Shown here: in pieces, positions 43,477 to 54,665 of the stretch
How the letters are laid out: each line of letters starts with the position of its first letter
How positions within the stretch are numbered: the stretch's first letter is position 1
Assembly (NCBI RefSeq): GCF_000512915.1
Contig: NZ_CP007034.1
Location: 682,001 to 746,000 of the forward strand
Source of the DNA: Barnesiella viscericola DSM 18177
Lineage (GTDB): Bacteria > Bacteroidota > Bacteroidia > Bacteroidales > Barnesiellaceae
Length of the DNA stretch: 64,000 nucleotides
Reading direction: 5' to 3'
The notes under the pieces: generated by a model
Seen by the model: only the letters and a program-made list of their open reading frames with translations
Told to the model about the DNA's origin: nothing
Databases searched by the model: none
Made by a program: the position numbers and the translations under genes

Positions 43477-43550
43477 TGGAGTATAGCGGACTCGAACCGC
43501 TCACCTCGACACTGCCAGTGTCGCGCTCTAGCCAGATGAGCTAATACCCC
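43477..43550 (-). tRNA. tRNA-Ala(GGC)
   Basis: 74 bases that fold as a normal cloverleaf: acceptor GGGGTAT with ATACTCC, anticodon stem CGACA/TGTCG around loop CTGGCAG (anticodon GGC, reading GCC/GCU), and T arm AGCGG-TTCGAGT-CCGCT. The G3:U70 pair, the identity element for alanyl-tRNA synthetase, is present. CCA is not encoded. Confidence 0.96.
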
Positions 43551-43568
43551 TTCTGCTGATTTGCGCTG

Positions 43569-43600
43569 CAAAGATAAGTCGTTTTTTTCAACCTCACAAG
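43569..43600 (-). promoter_or_regulatory. Promoter of tRNA-Ala
   Basis: CTTG (43600-43597), 20 bases, TATCTTTG (43576-43569) on the minus strand, 18 bases before the tRNA 5' end. Confidence 0.75.
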
Positions 43601-43750
43601 CATATTCCGTTTTTTTCGTCAAAAAAATTATTGTTTTGCAGGTAACTCACTACATGTAAAAGGTTTACCTTCTCTCCTGTTTTTCGACTACGGTTCCAAG
43701 AGTATGCCCTATCCTGTCCTATTCCTCCCACTCGGGCCCATTGAAAAGAG

Positions 43751-43782
43751 CCGCCCCGGGAGATCGTTCTCTCCCGGGGCGG
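43751..43782 (-). terminator. Terminator at the end of the PUL2 enzyme operon
   Basis: Perfect 13-base GC-rich stem, arms 43751-43763 (CCGCCCCGGGAGA) and 43770-43782, followed on the minus strand by CTCTTTTC. 38 bases past the GH2 stop. Confidence 0.85.
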
Positions 43783-43820
43783 TGTGATGCGTGGCTCTAC
43801 GCCATGCAGGTATTTGGTTT

Positions 43821-46937
<3,117 letters not shown>

Positions 46938-46961
46938 TTAAAAAAAATTATTCTTTTCACA

Positions 46962-48533
46962 TCATTCCAACGGAAGCCCTACCCGACCGTCCTTAATGGC
47001 GTTCAACTGCCGGGACAGCTCCTCGACAACCGCCGGGTGACGGTTGGCCACGTTGTTCTTCTCACCGAGGTCGTTGTGCATGTCGTACAACTGAGGGTCG
47101 GGACTGTTGCCGGTCTCGATACCCACATTGCGGTTATAGGGACTTCCCTTGCCCGGTTCGATATATTTCCAGTCGGCCGTAATGATCGACAGGTTATTCT
47201 GGGCATTCTGCTCCACCAGAGCGGGACGGCCCAGAGGGTCTTTACCCAGCCAGGCATTCCAGTAGTTCTCACTGTCGGGAGCGGCTCCGGCAGGTATCTC
47301 CACGCCCAGCAACGAGGCCAGTGAAGAGAACCAGTCGAGCTGGCAGACCAGCGCATCGGAGACCGCAGGCTCCACATGTCCGGCCCAACGAAGAATACAC
47401 GGCACCCGCGTACCGGCCTCGTACGAACTGTACTTCCCTCCGCGGAAGGGTCCGCCCGGTTTGTGGTTACCCAGCAACTCGACCGCCTGGTCGCGATAGC
47501 CGTCGTCGACCACCGGCCCGTTGTCGCTCGATAGAATCACGATGGTATTCCGGTCGAGTCCCAGCCGTTTCAGCGTGGCCATCACCTCGCCCACACTCCA
47601 ATCGAACTGCAACAGCACATCGCCTCGCGGCCCCATACCCGACTTGCCTGCAAAACGGGCATTGGGTACCCGGGGCACGTGGGCATCTTGCGTGGCGAAA
47701 TAGAGGAAGAAGGGGCGGTCCTTGTGCTGCTCGATAAAGTCGACGGCCTTGCCGGTCAACTCGTCGGCAATCTGGTCGTCCTTCCACAGGGCCGACTTGC
47801 CGCCCTTCATGAATCCGATGCGCGAGATGCCGTTCACGATACTCTGGTTATGCCCGTGCGAAGGGAGCATGGTGAGCAACTCGGGGTTGTTCTTACCCGT
47901 AGGTTCACCGGGAAAGTTCTTCTGATAACTCACAAAAATCGAATCGTTGGGATCGAGGTTCACCACCCGACCGTTCTCGACAAAGACACAAGGCACCCGG
48001 TCGCCCGTAGCGGCCATGATGTAGGAGTAGTCGAACCCGATATCCGACAGATTGGGCGAAATGAGTCCGTTCCAGTCTTGTGTCCCTTTCTTGTCGCCCA
48101 GCCCCAAATGCCACTTACCGATGGCTCCGGTCACATAGCCGGCATCGCGAAACATATCGGCCATCGTATAGCGGTCGGGGCGGATTATCATACCGGCATC
48201 GCCATCGGCAATACCTGTACCTTCACGTCGCCAAGCATACTCGCCGGTGAGCATGGCATAACGGGCCGGTGTACTCGTTGCCGCCGCACTATGGGCATTG
48301 GTAAACCGCACCCCCTCGGCGGCCAACTGTTCTACATGAGGGGTACTGATGGTTTTGGCTCCGTTGCAACTCAAATCGCCATATCCTATATCATCGGCAT
48401 AAATGAAAATGACATTAGGGGTAGCCGACTCGGGAGCCTCCCGCTCGGCGGCCTGAGCCGAAATGGGCAAAGGCAAGGTAATCAATGGAACAATAAACGG
48501 TATCGATTTTATCTCTTTCTTCATGATATTCAT
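46962..48533 (-). CDS. S1-family sulfatase, serine-type (PUL2, operon gene 3)
   Basis: 523 residues with a signal peptide ending ISAQA; a second ATG at 48524 is equally possible. Metal and fold motifs: NVIFIYADDIGYGDLS, maturation motif Ser87-T-P-A-R-YAMLTG, IGKWHLGLGDKKG, and ILSSDNGPVVDDG. The pattern suggests the S1_15/S1_16/S1_20 group acting on galactose or N-acetylgalactosamine sulfates, but the subfamily cannot be fixed by eye. The converted residue is Ser. It stands 42 bases before the GH2 gene, which would need the sulfate removed from galactose before it could act. Upstream lies a small hairpin after GH20. Confidence 0.9.
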   Translation of the reverse strand: MNIMKKEIKSIPFIVPLITLPLPISAQAAEREAPESATPNVIFIYADDIGYGDLSCNGAKTISTPHVEQLAAEGVRFTNAHSAAATSTPARYAMLTGEYAWRREGTGIADGDAGMIIRPDRYTMADMFRDAGYVTGAIGKWHLGLGDKKGTQDWNGLISPNLSDIGFDYSYIMAATGDRVPCVFVENGRVVNLDPNDSIFVSYQKNFPGEPTGKNNPELLTMLPSHGHNQSIVNGISRIGFMKGGKSALWKDDQIADELTGKAVDFIEQHKDRPFFLYFATQDAHVPRVPNARFAGKSGMGPRGDVLLQFDWSVGEVMATLKRLGLDRNTIVILSSDNGPVVDDGYRDQAVELLGNHKPGGPFRGGKYSSYEAGTRVPCILRWAGHVEPAVSDALVCQLDWFSSLASLLGVEIPAGAAPDSENYWNAWLGKDPLGRPALVEQNAQNNLSIITADWKYIEPGKGSPYNRNVGIETGNSPDPQLYDMHNDLGEKNNVANRHPAVVEELSRQLNAIKDGRVGLPLE

Positions 48534-48591
48534 GTATCAATTGCTCCTCGTCGTGAAGAGAGAAGCGCAATTCTATAAAAGTTTGTGTGTG

Positions 48592-48620
48592 TCCTCGCTA
48601 CCTCTAATGGATAGCGAGGA
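48592..48620 (-). other. Intercistronic hairpin between GH20 and the sulfatase
   Basis: TCCTCGCTA (48592-48600) with TAGCGAGGA (48612-48620), 11-base loop, just past the GH20 stop. No T-tract directly after it; probably processing or partial attenuation. Confidence 0.55.
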
Positions 48621-48628
48621 AAGGCTTG

Positions 48629-50944
48629 TTATTTTACAATCACTTCGTCGAAATACATCCAAATCTTCTGCCCCTCGCGGACATCGCCTTTCGGGCAGAC
48701 TCCCGGGTTCTTCACCTCAAACCGCAAATAACGGGTCTTCACATCGAGATTGTCAAACAGGGCATCTTCGACCGCCGTGCGATTGGCAAATATCTCTTCG
48801 GGAGTGTAGACGATTTCGCCTATTTGGCGGTAGTTCTTCTTGTCATTCGAGACCGACAGCCGTATGACGGCGGGTTTGTGAACCGCCATACCCGAGTTGG
48901 TAATGCAGCCGAGACTCACCTCGCTCACCGGTGTCTTCTTACCCAGGTCGAGCACAAACGACGCGTCCTGGTCGTACCAGCCCGTCCACTCGGAATCGGT
49001 GTGGCGCAAGCTGCCCCGCACGCCGTTGGTGAGTACATAGCTGTTTTCGTTGGACGCAATCACCGGCTTGCCCGTAGCCAGGTTCCACTGCAAGTCGAGA
49101 GTCAGGGTCTTACCCATTTGTACGCCCTGGGCAAAGGTTGCAGCTTTGACACAGGTAGAGGCATCGACCGTAAACGAGTCGTCATAGCGTGGCGATGCAA
49201 TCGTGGGTTCGGTACCGTCGCAGGTATAGTGTATCTCCACATCGGGTCTGATGCACGAGAGCATTACCCGCAACCGCTTCTTCTCGGGGGTAACCTTATG
49301 GTCGATGTTGTACATCGACCGGGCACAGGTCATACCCAAGGTCTCGACATGGGGCAACACCCGGTCCAGCCGGGAGAGAAACGCCGGCCAGTCTTTCGTC
49401 CCCTTTTGGGCCCACGCCACATCGGCCAGAGCCAACAGCCGGGGGAAGAGCTGATATTCCACATCGGCAGCCGAGCTGCAAAACTCGGTCCACATCGATG
49501 CCTGCACCCCCATGAGCAACGACTCATAGGCGGGTTTCCAATCCTTCTGTACCGGCTCATAGAGGTAGACGTCTTTCAACGTATTGTTCCCGAAATAGGT
49601 CACCGGTTCGAACCATTGCGGTCCCTGATAGCGAATGAGGTAAAGAATCCGGGCCGGCGTCATAATGAAACGGTGTCCCTGTTCGGCAGCTTTGAGTGCC
49701 GCCTTGCCCATGCCTTGCCAACCATAAATGATAGCTCCTTCGGGCAGCGTGCTGTTGGTGAGTTCGTCCCACCCCATCACCTCTTTGCCTTTGCTGCGCA
49801 CATAGTTGCTCATGCGGGTCATGAAGTAGCTTTGCAGCTCCTCGATATGTTCGATGTGCTCGGCCTTCATGCGGGCTTGGCATTTGGGACAGCGGGCCCA
49901 GTTTACTTTCGAGGCCTCATCGCCTCCCAGGTGAATATATTTCGAGGGAAAGAGCTCGACCACCTCGTCGATGACATCTTCGAGAAAGGTAAACACGCTG
50001 TCGTTCCCGGCACAATAGACAATCTCGGAGTTCTTTCCACCGATACCCGGCAGGACTCCGATAAAGCGGTCCTCCACGGGACAGGCCAGTTGCGGATAGG
50101 CTGCCAGCGACGAGTTGGTGTGCGCCGGCATCTCAATCTCGGGAATCACCTCGATTTGCCGGTCGGCGGCATAGCGCACAATCTCCCGAATGTCGTCCTG
50201 AGTATAGAATCCGCCTTCGGTAGCCTCCTCGCCCGGCTCTTGGTTACGCCGGTTGGGGAAGGGCTCGTCGCGCTTCACCCGCCAGGCTCCCACCCGGGTG
50301 AGCCGGGGATATTTCTTAATCTCTATACGCCACCCGTTGTCGTCGACCAAATGCAGATGCAGTTTGTTGATTTTCAACATCGAAGCTACTTCTATGATTT
50401 TCAGCACATCGGCCTTGGGGATAAAAAAGCGTGACACGTCGAGCATGAGCCCCCGGTATCCGAACCGGGGTGCATCGTTGATGGTCATCACCGGTATCCG
50501 GCAGAGATTCCGGGCAATGGGTTCTCCCCCCTCGATGACCGACGGGAGCAGCTGACGCAGAGTCTGCAAGGCATAGAAAAATCCGGCATCGCCCGATGCC
50601 TCTATCGCCACATGCCCGGTCGTCACCGACAGGCGGTAGGCCTCATCGGCCATCGACGCAACGGTCGTGAACTGCACATCGGCTTCGGGAGCACCCACCT
50701 CCACCCCGGGCAAAAACCCGGCCGTGTGGCCCAGCAGGGCGACAAAGCGCGATGCCAGTTGCAACTGCGACTCACACTCCACACCGATGGTCGTTGCGGG
50801 CGTAAAATAAAAATAGCCGCTGTCCACCATATATTCCATAGGGGCCGGTATCACCGGCAAAACCGGCCTGTCAGCCGACTGTCCCGCCCAAGCCGAAAAG
50901 GCCAGGCTCAAAGCGCATACGATTCCTATACTTCCAATCTTCAT
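48629..50944 (-). CDS. GH20 beta-N-acetylhexosaminidase with C-terminal CBM32-like domain
   Basis: 771 residues, signal peptide ending AWA. GH20b domain (about 25-150), TIM barrel (about 155-505) with RGLMLDVSRFF, LHLHLVDDNGWRIEIK and the catalytic pair Asp342-Glu343 in HLGGDEASK, then a short chitobiase-type Fn3 segment (CTFDGTEP-like) and an F5/8 type C (CBM32) domain at 630-771 (DQDASFVLDLGKKTPVSEVSLG). It cleaves terminal beta-GlcNAc or GalNAc by substrate assistance. It begins 14 bases after the upstream sulfatase, which may remove 6-sulfate from the same GlcNAc. Good match in length and residues. Confidence 0.95.
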   Translation of the reverse strand: MKIGSIGIVCALSLAFSAWAGQSADRPVLPVIPAPMEYMVDSGYFYFTPATTIGVECESQLQLASRFVALLGHTAGFLPGVEVGAPEADVQFTTVASMADEAYRLSVTTGHVAIEASGDAGFFYALQTLRQLLPSVIEGGEPIARNLCRIPVMTINDAPRFGYRGLMLDVSRFFIPKADVLKIIEVASMLKINKLHLHLVDDNGWRIEIKKYPRLTRVGAWRVKRDEPFPNRRNQEPGEEATEGGFYTQDDIREIVRYAADRQIEVIPEIEMPAHTNSSLAAYPQLACPVEDRFIGVLPGIGGKNSEIVYCAGNDSVFTFLEDVIDEVVELFPSKYIHLGGDEASKVNWARCPKCQARMKAEHIEHIEELQSYFMTRMSNYVRSKGKEVMGWDELTNSTLPEGAIIYGWQGMGKAALKAAEQGHRFIMTPARILYLIRYQGPQWFEPVTYFGNNTLKDVYLYEPVQKDWKPAYESLLMGVQASMWTEFCSSAADVEYQLFPRLLALADVAWAQKGTKDWPAFLSRLDRVLPHVETLGMTCARSMYNIDHKVTPEKKRLRVMLSCIRPDVEIHYTCDGTEPTIASPRYDDSFTVDASTCVKAATFAQGVQMGKTLTLDLQWNLATGKPVIASNENSYVLTNGVRGSLRHTDSEWTGWYDQDASFVLDLGKKTPVSEVSLGCITNSGMAVHKPAVIRLSVSNDKKNYRQIGEIVYTPEEIFANRTAVEDALFDNLDVKTRYLRFEVKNPGVCPKGDVREGQKIWMYFDEVIVK

Positions 50945-50958
50945 ACCCCAATCCTCAT

Positions 50959-52542
50959 TTATTCGTTAATAGGAAACTCGTTCAAGATAGGGTCGTCGTA
51001 TTTTATCTGCAACCGCTTCAACTCTTTCTTCAATTCGCGGGTTATCTCCTCGGTACCCTCCTGCCCGTAGATATTGTGCATCTCGCAGGGGTCGTTCTTC
51101 AAGTCATAGAGTTCCCACACGTCGATATCGTTGTAGAAGTGAATGAGTTTATAACGGTCGGTGCGCACACCGTAGTGACGTTTCACCATGTGCTCGGCGG
51201 GGAACTCATAGAAATGGTAGTACATCGAAGTGCGCCAGTCGGCAGGCGACTCGCCCCGCAACAGCGGAACCAGCGACTCACCCTGAATATCGTCGGGCAC
51301 GGTGACCCCGGCCAGTTCGAGGAAGGTAGGCGCATAGTCGATATTCTGTACCATCTGGGGTATGTCACCCCGCTTGTCGAGCCCCTTGGGCAGGTGCATG
51401 ATGAGCGGTGTGTGCATCGACTCTTCATACATGAAGCGCTTGTCGAACCACCCATGCTCGCCCATGTAGAAGCCCTGGTCCGACGTGTAGACCACAAGCG
51501 TGTTGTCGAGCAGACCCTCTTTTTCGAGATAATCGAGCACACGACCCACGTTGTCGTCGAGCGATTTCACCGTCTTGGCATAGTCGCGCATGTAGCGCTG
51601 GTATTTCCAGTGAACCAGATCCTCGCCTTGCGGATTCTCCTTATAGAACTGCTCGATGATGGGGTCGTAGAAGCGGTCCCAGGCAGCCTTCTGCACCGAG
51701 TCCATGCGGCCGTAGAACTGCTCGTACATCGATTTCAGACGGCTCTCCTTGTCGGGACGCAACATCTTCAAATCGTAAATCAGGTCCATGTCCTTGGCAA
51801 TGCTCATCTCCTGGGCGGCTGCTGCCAGGCGGCCTTCGTAAGTATCGTTGAAGGTCTCGGGATACGGGAACTCCTTATCCTCATACAGAGCCAGGTCGCA
51901 GGTATCGGCCATCCAGTTACGGTGTATGGCCTTGTGGTGGATAAAGAGACAGAAGGGTTTGTTCTTGTCGCGCTTGTTTTGCAACCAGTCGAGACTCTCG
52001 TCGGTGATGATGTTGGTTATATAACCGTGTTTGCGCACCGTATCGTTGTTCTGTGTAATGAAATCGGGGTTGTAGTAGTCGCCCTGCCCCGGCAGAATCT
52101 CCCAGAAGTCAAATCCCGTAGGCAAGGTTTCGAGGTGCCACTTGCCCACGATGGCCGTCTGGTAGCCGGCCTGTTGCAGGAGCTTGGGCATGGTCTGCTG
52201 CGAACCGTCGAACTTGCAGGTAGTGTTGTCGGTAAAGCCGTTTTTATGACTGAACTTACCCGTGAGCATACAGGCCCGACTGGGTCCACTCAGCGAATTG
52301 GTCACAAAACTGTTGGTAAAACGCACGCCGTCGCGGGCAATACGGTCGAGATTGGGCGTCTCAATGTAACGGGTATCGTAGCAACTCATCATCTGAGCCG
52401 TGTGATCGTCGGTCATGATGTACACAATATTGGGACGCTGAGGCTCTTTGTTCTGCTGACAAGAGACCAGACTACCTACAGCGGCCAGAGAAGCTACGGT
52501 ATAAAACCAATTAGAGTCTATCGATTTCATAAAAACAAGCAT
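50959..52542 (-). CDS. S1-family sulfatase, serine-type, GlcNAc-6-sulfatase-like (PUL2, operon gene 1)
   Basis: 527 residues; lipobox LVSC makes it a lipoprotein (Cys28, or Cys24 if the second ATG at 52530 is used). Motifs: NIVYIMTDDHTAQMMSCY, maturation Ser85-G-P-S-R-ACMLTG, VGKWHLETLP, and YTSDQGFYMGEHGWFDKRFM with the EESMHTPLIM block typical of S1_11-type N-acetylglucosamine-6-O-sulfatases. The converted residue is Ser. It opens the four-gene enzyme operon behind a consensus promoter, and is directly followed by GH20, matching removal of 6-sulfate before the beta-GlcNAc is cleaved. Confidence 0.92.
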   Translation of the reverse strand: MLVFMKSIDSNWFYTVASLAAVGSLVSCQQNKEPQRPNIVYIMTDDHTAQMMSCYDTRYIETPNLDRIARDGVRFTNSFVTNSLSGPSRACMLTGKFSHKNGFTDNTTCKFDGSQQTMPKLLQQAGYQTAIVGKWHLETLPTGFDFWEILPGQGDYYNPDFITQNNDTVRKHGYITNIITDESLDWLQNKRDKNKPFCLFIHHKAIHRNWMADTCDLALYEDKEFPYPETFNDTYEGRLAAAAQEMSIAKDMDLIYDLKMLRPDKESRLKSMYEQFYGRMDSVQKAAWDRFYDPIIEQFYKENPQGEDLVHWKYQRYMRDYAKTVKSLDDNVGRVLDYLEKEGLLDNTLVVYTSDQGFYMGEHGWFDKRFMYEESMHTPLIMHLPKGLDKRGDIPQMVQNIDYAPTFLELAGVTVPDDIQGESLVPLLRGESPADWRTSMYYHFYEFPAEHMVKRHYGVRTDRYKLIHFYNDIDVWELYDLKNDPCEMHNIYGQEGTEEITRELKKELKRLQIKYDDPILNEFPINE

Positions 52543-52569
52543 ATACGGTTGAACAAAATATTAATTTTT

Positions 52570-52601
52570 CAAATATAGCGAAAGGCGAGCGCAGAGACAA
52601 A
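52570..52601 (-). promoter_or_regulatory. Consensus promoter of the PUL2 enzyme operon
   Basis: TTTG (52601-52598), 20 bases, TATATTTG (52577-52570), both exact; the first start codon is about 30 bases away. It means sulfatase-GH20-sulfatase-GH2 can be transcribed without susCD. Confidence 0.8.
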
Positions 52602-52749
52602 CCAAAAACGTAGTTTTTAGCGTTTGGCTATGCCGAGCCGCATCCTATATTATTATGAAAATATAATGAAAGAAAATGTGAACAGCCCTGCAAAAGCCGA
52701 ACAATATTCAGCGGGTCTGCTCCCCTCCAAACAGGTATCGTTATTAACA

Positions 52750-52792
52750 AGATAATGAATGGCCCGGCCCATGCCGGGACCACTCATTATCT
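52750..52792 (-). terminator. Hairpin after PUL2 susD
   Basis: Long imperfect stem: AGATAATGA (52750-52758) with TCATTATCT (52784-52792) and an inner GGCCCGGC/GCCGGG part. It follows the susD stop by 16 bases and separates susCD from the enzyme operon. No long T-tract. The rest of 52602-52807 holds nothing recognised. Confidence 0.7.
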
Positions 52793-52807
52793 ACCTCACA
52801 ATCAAAA

Positions 52808-54643
52808 TCAATACCCATAATTTTGATCGGCTGCGGAGAGGCCGTCATTGGCACTCAGTTCAGAGTGCGGGATAGGCAAATGCAGATTCTTCTTCAAGAA
52901 ACTTTCGTCGGTAACCTTACCATAGAAGGTAGCGTCGGCACCGAAATAACGGTCGCGGAAACGCTGGTCGGGGTTGTTGTGCTGAGCTTCACCCTCGCAG
53001 TGCTCATAGGTGATGTGATGACGATTCACGATTTCGAGCGCCTTTTTCAACGTCTCGGTTCCGCCCCGGCGTATGTCGATATACATATCGGGCTCGGCGG
53101 CCAACTCGAACAGACGTTCATAGAAGATTTTGTCTCTCACCTGGTCTTTCGTCAGGTCGGCGGCAAAGTCGGCCGGCTGAGCAGCCGCAGGAGTCACCGA
53201 GTTGCGAGCACGGCTCAACACCTCGTTGACCAGCGAGATGGCTCGTCCCGTCTGGTCGAGTTCGTTATAGACATCGGCCATGAGCAAGAGGAAGTCGGCA
53301 TAACGATACAGAATGATATTATTGTTGCTCTGCTGGGCCTGACAGTTGAAATCAATCTGTTTCTTCCACAGCGGCCAACCGGCATGGTCACCCACCGAAC
53401 GGGCAAACTGCTGTACCAGATTGACTACCGTATGTTCGCCCGTCGTGGTATTCTCGGTATAGAACTGCTCCTGCAAGGCGGTCAACTCATCGATGGTAGG
53501 ATTGGTAGGGTCGGCCATCTGGTCATACGGGATATAGGCTACGGCATCAACCACACGGTTCGTCGATTTGGTCTTATAGCTCTTATAGGGATAGGTATAG
53601 ACCGAGTCGCTCACATAGTGATAGGAACTACCGCTCTTCACATCGTACCAGCGGGTGAGGAAAGTGGCATCGTAACGAGGGTCGCCCGGATAGGTTCCCC
53701 GGAAGAAGTCGTGGAACGCCTTGGTAGCACGAATGCGCTGATAGGCGGTTCCCGGGGTTGCATTATCGGCCGCAAAAATCCAGTTCATACGATTCCACGA
53801 ATAATCCGAAGCCGTAGTAAAGTTGATTTGAAAAATCGACTCGGGCGAGTTCTGCACATGATTGACAAAGAGGTCGGCATAGCGGCTCTGCAAGGAGTAT
53901 TTGCCATACACCATATCGCACCACGTTTTGGCATCGTTCAGATAGGCTTTGCGTTGAGCCTCATCGAAATCGGGATTGCAGGAGAGCAACCAGTTCAACT
54001 TGGCCAGATAGGCAGCCACACCCATCTTGTCGATATATCCGTCGATGTGCTCGCCATCTTCGGGCAGGTTGTCATAGGCATATTTCCAGTCGATGAAAAT
54101 CCGGTCTACGACATCGATGAAAGGCGATTTCTTCATCGACACCGCATCGGAACTTGAAGGATCGATGCGCAAAGGCACATCGCCCCACATCATGGAGAGG
54201 TAATAGTAACACAGACCTCGAATAAACGAAGCCTGAGCCGTATAATTGGTTTTCAGCTCGTCACTCAACGTACCGGCATTCATGTTTACGATAAAAGAGT
54301 TGCACTCCTGTATTGCCTTATACAGGCCACGCCAAGCCCACAACAAGGCATCGCCGGCAGGCAAGGCATTCAACGAAGCATAGCGGTCGGCCTCCGAACC
54401 GTTGGTCTGGCTCCACGACAGTCCCGACGCTCCTACCGACATTTCATAGAGGCCCTGCCCGAAACAGTCCTGCGAGGTAAGGTATCCATAGCAGGCGTCC
54501 AATGCCTGTTCGGCCGTCTCCTGCGAATCGAAGATGACGGTGTTGTCCATCGAATATTTGGGGTTCTCTTCGAGCCAGTCTTCACACGCGGTCATCGACA
54601 GGCTCACTACCCCTATTGCGAATATATATTTTATCAATTTCAT
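52808..54643 (-). CDS. SusD/RagB-family lipoprotein (PUL2)
   Basis: 611 residues; lipobox SMTAC (Cys20) followed by EDWLEENPK, a common SusD start. Contains ASFIRGLCYYYLSMMWGDVPL (SusD TPR region), NIILYRYADFLLLMADVYNEL and IFYERLFELAAEPDMYIDIRRGG, and ends SAADQNYGY like other members. It binds oligosaccharide on top of the SusC barrel. It follows susC by 22 bases. Longer than the PUL1 SusD and not its close paralogue, so the ligand differs. Confidence 0.95.
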   Translation of the reverse strand: MKLIKYIFAIGVVSLSMTACEDWLEENPKYSMDNTVIFDSQETAEQALDACYGYLTSQDCFGQGLYEMSVGASGLSWSQTNGSEADRYASLNALPAGDALLWAWRGLYKAIQECNSFIVNMNAGTLSDELKTNYTAQASFIRGLCYYYLSMMWGDVPLRIDPSSSDAVSMKKSPFIDVVDRIFIDWKYAYDNLPEDGEHIDGYIDKMGVAAYLAKLNWLLSCNPDFDEAQRKAYLNDAKTWCDMVYGKYSLQSRYADLFVNHVQNSPESIFQINFTTASDYSWNRMNWIFAADNATPGTAYQRIRATKAFHDFFRGTYPGDPRYDATFLTRWYDVKSGSSYHYVSDSVYTYPYKSYKTKSTNRVVDAVAYIPYDQMADPTNPTIDELTALQEQFYTENTTTGEHTVVNLVQQFARSVGDHAGWPLWKKQIDFNCQAQQSNNNIILYRYADFLLLMADVYNELDQTGRAISLVNEVLSRARNSVTPAAAQPADFAADLTKDQVRDKIFYERLFELAAEPDMYIDIRRGGTETLKKALEIVNRHHITYEHCEGEAQHNNPDQRFRDRYFGADATFYGKVTDESFLKKNLHLPIPHSELSANDGLSAADQNYGY

Positions 54644-54665
54644 ATTCTACGCTATATTTTATTAA

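Noticed and set aside
43477-43550. tRNA-Ala as integration site for a genomic island next to PUL2
   Set aside because: No integrase and no second copy of the tRNA 3' end were noticed on either side; the tRNA has its own promoter and terminator and looks undisturbed.
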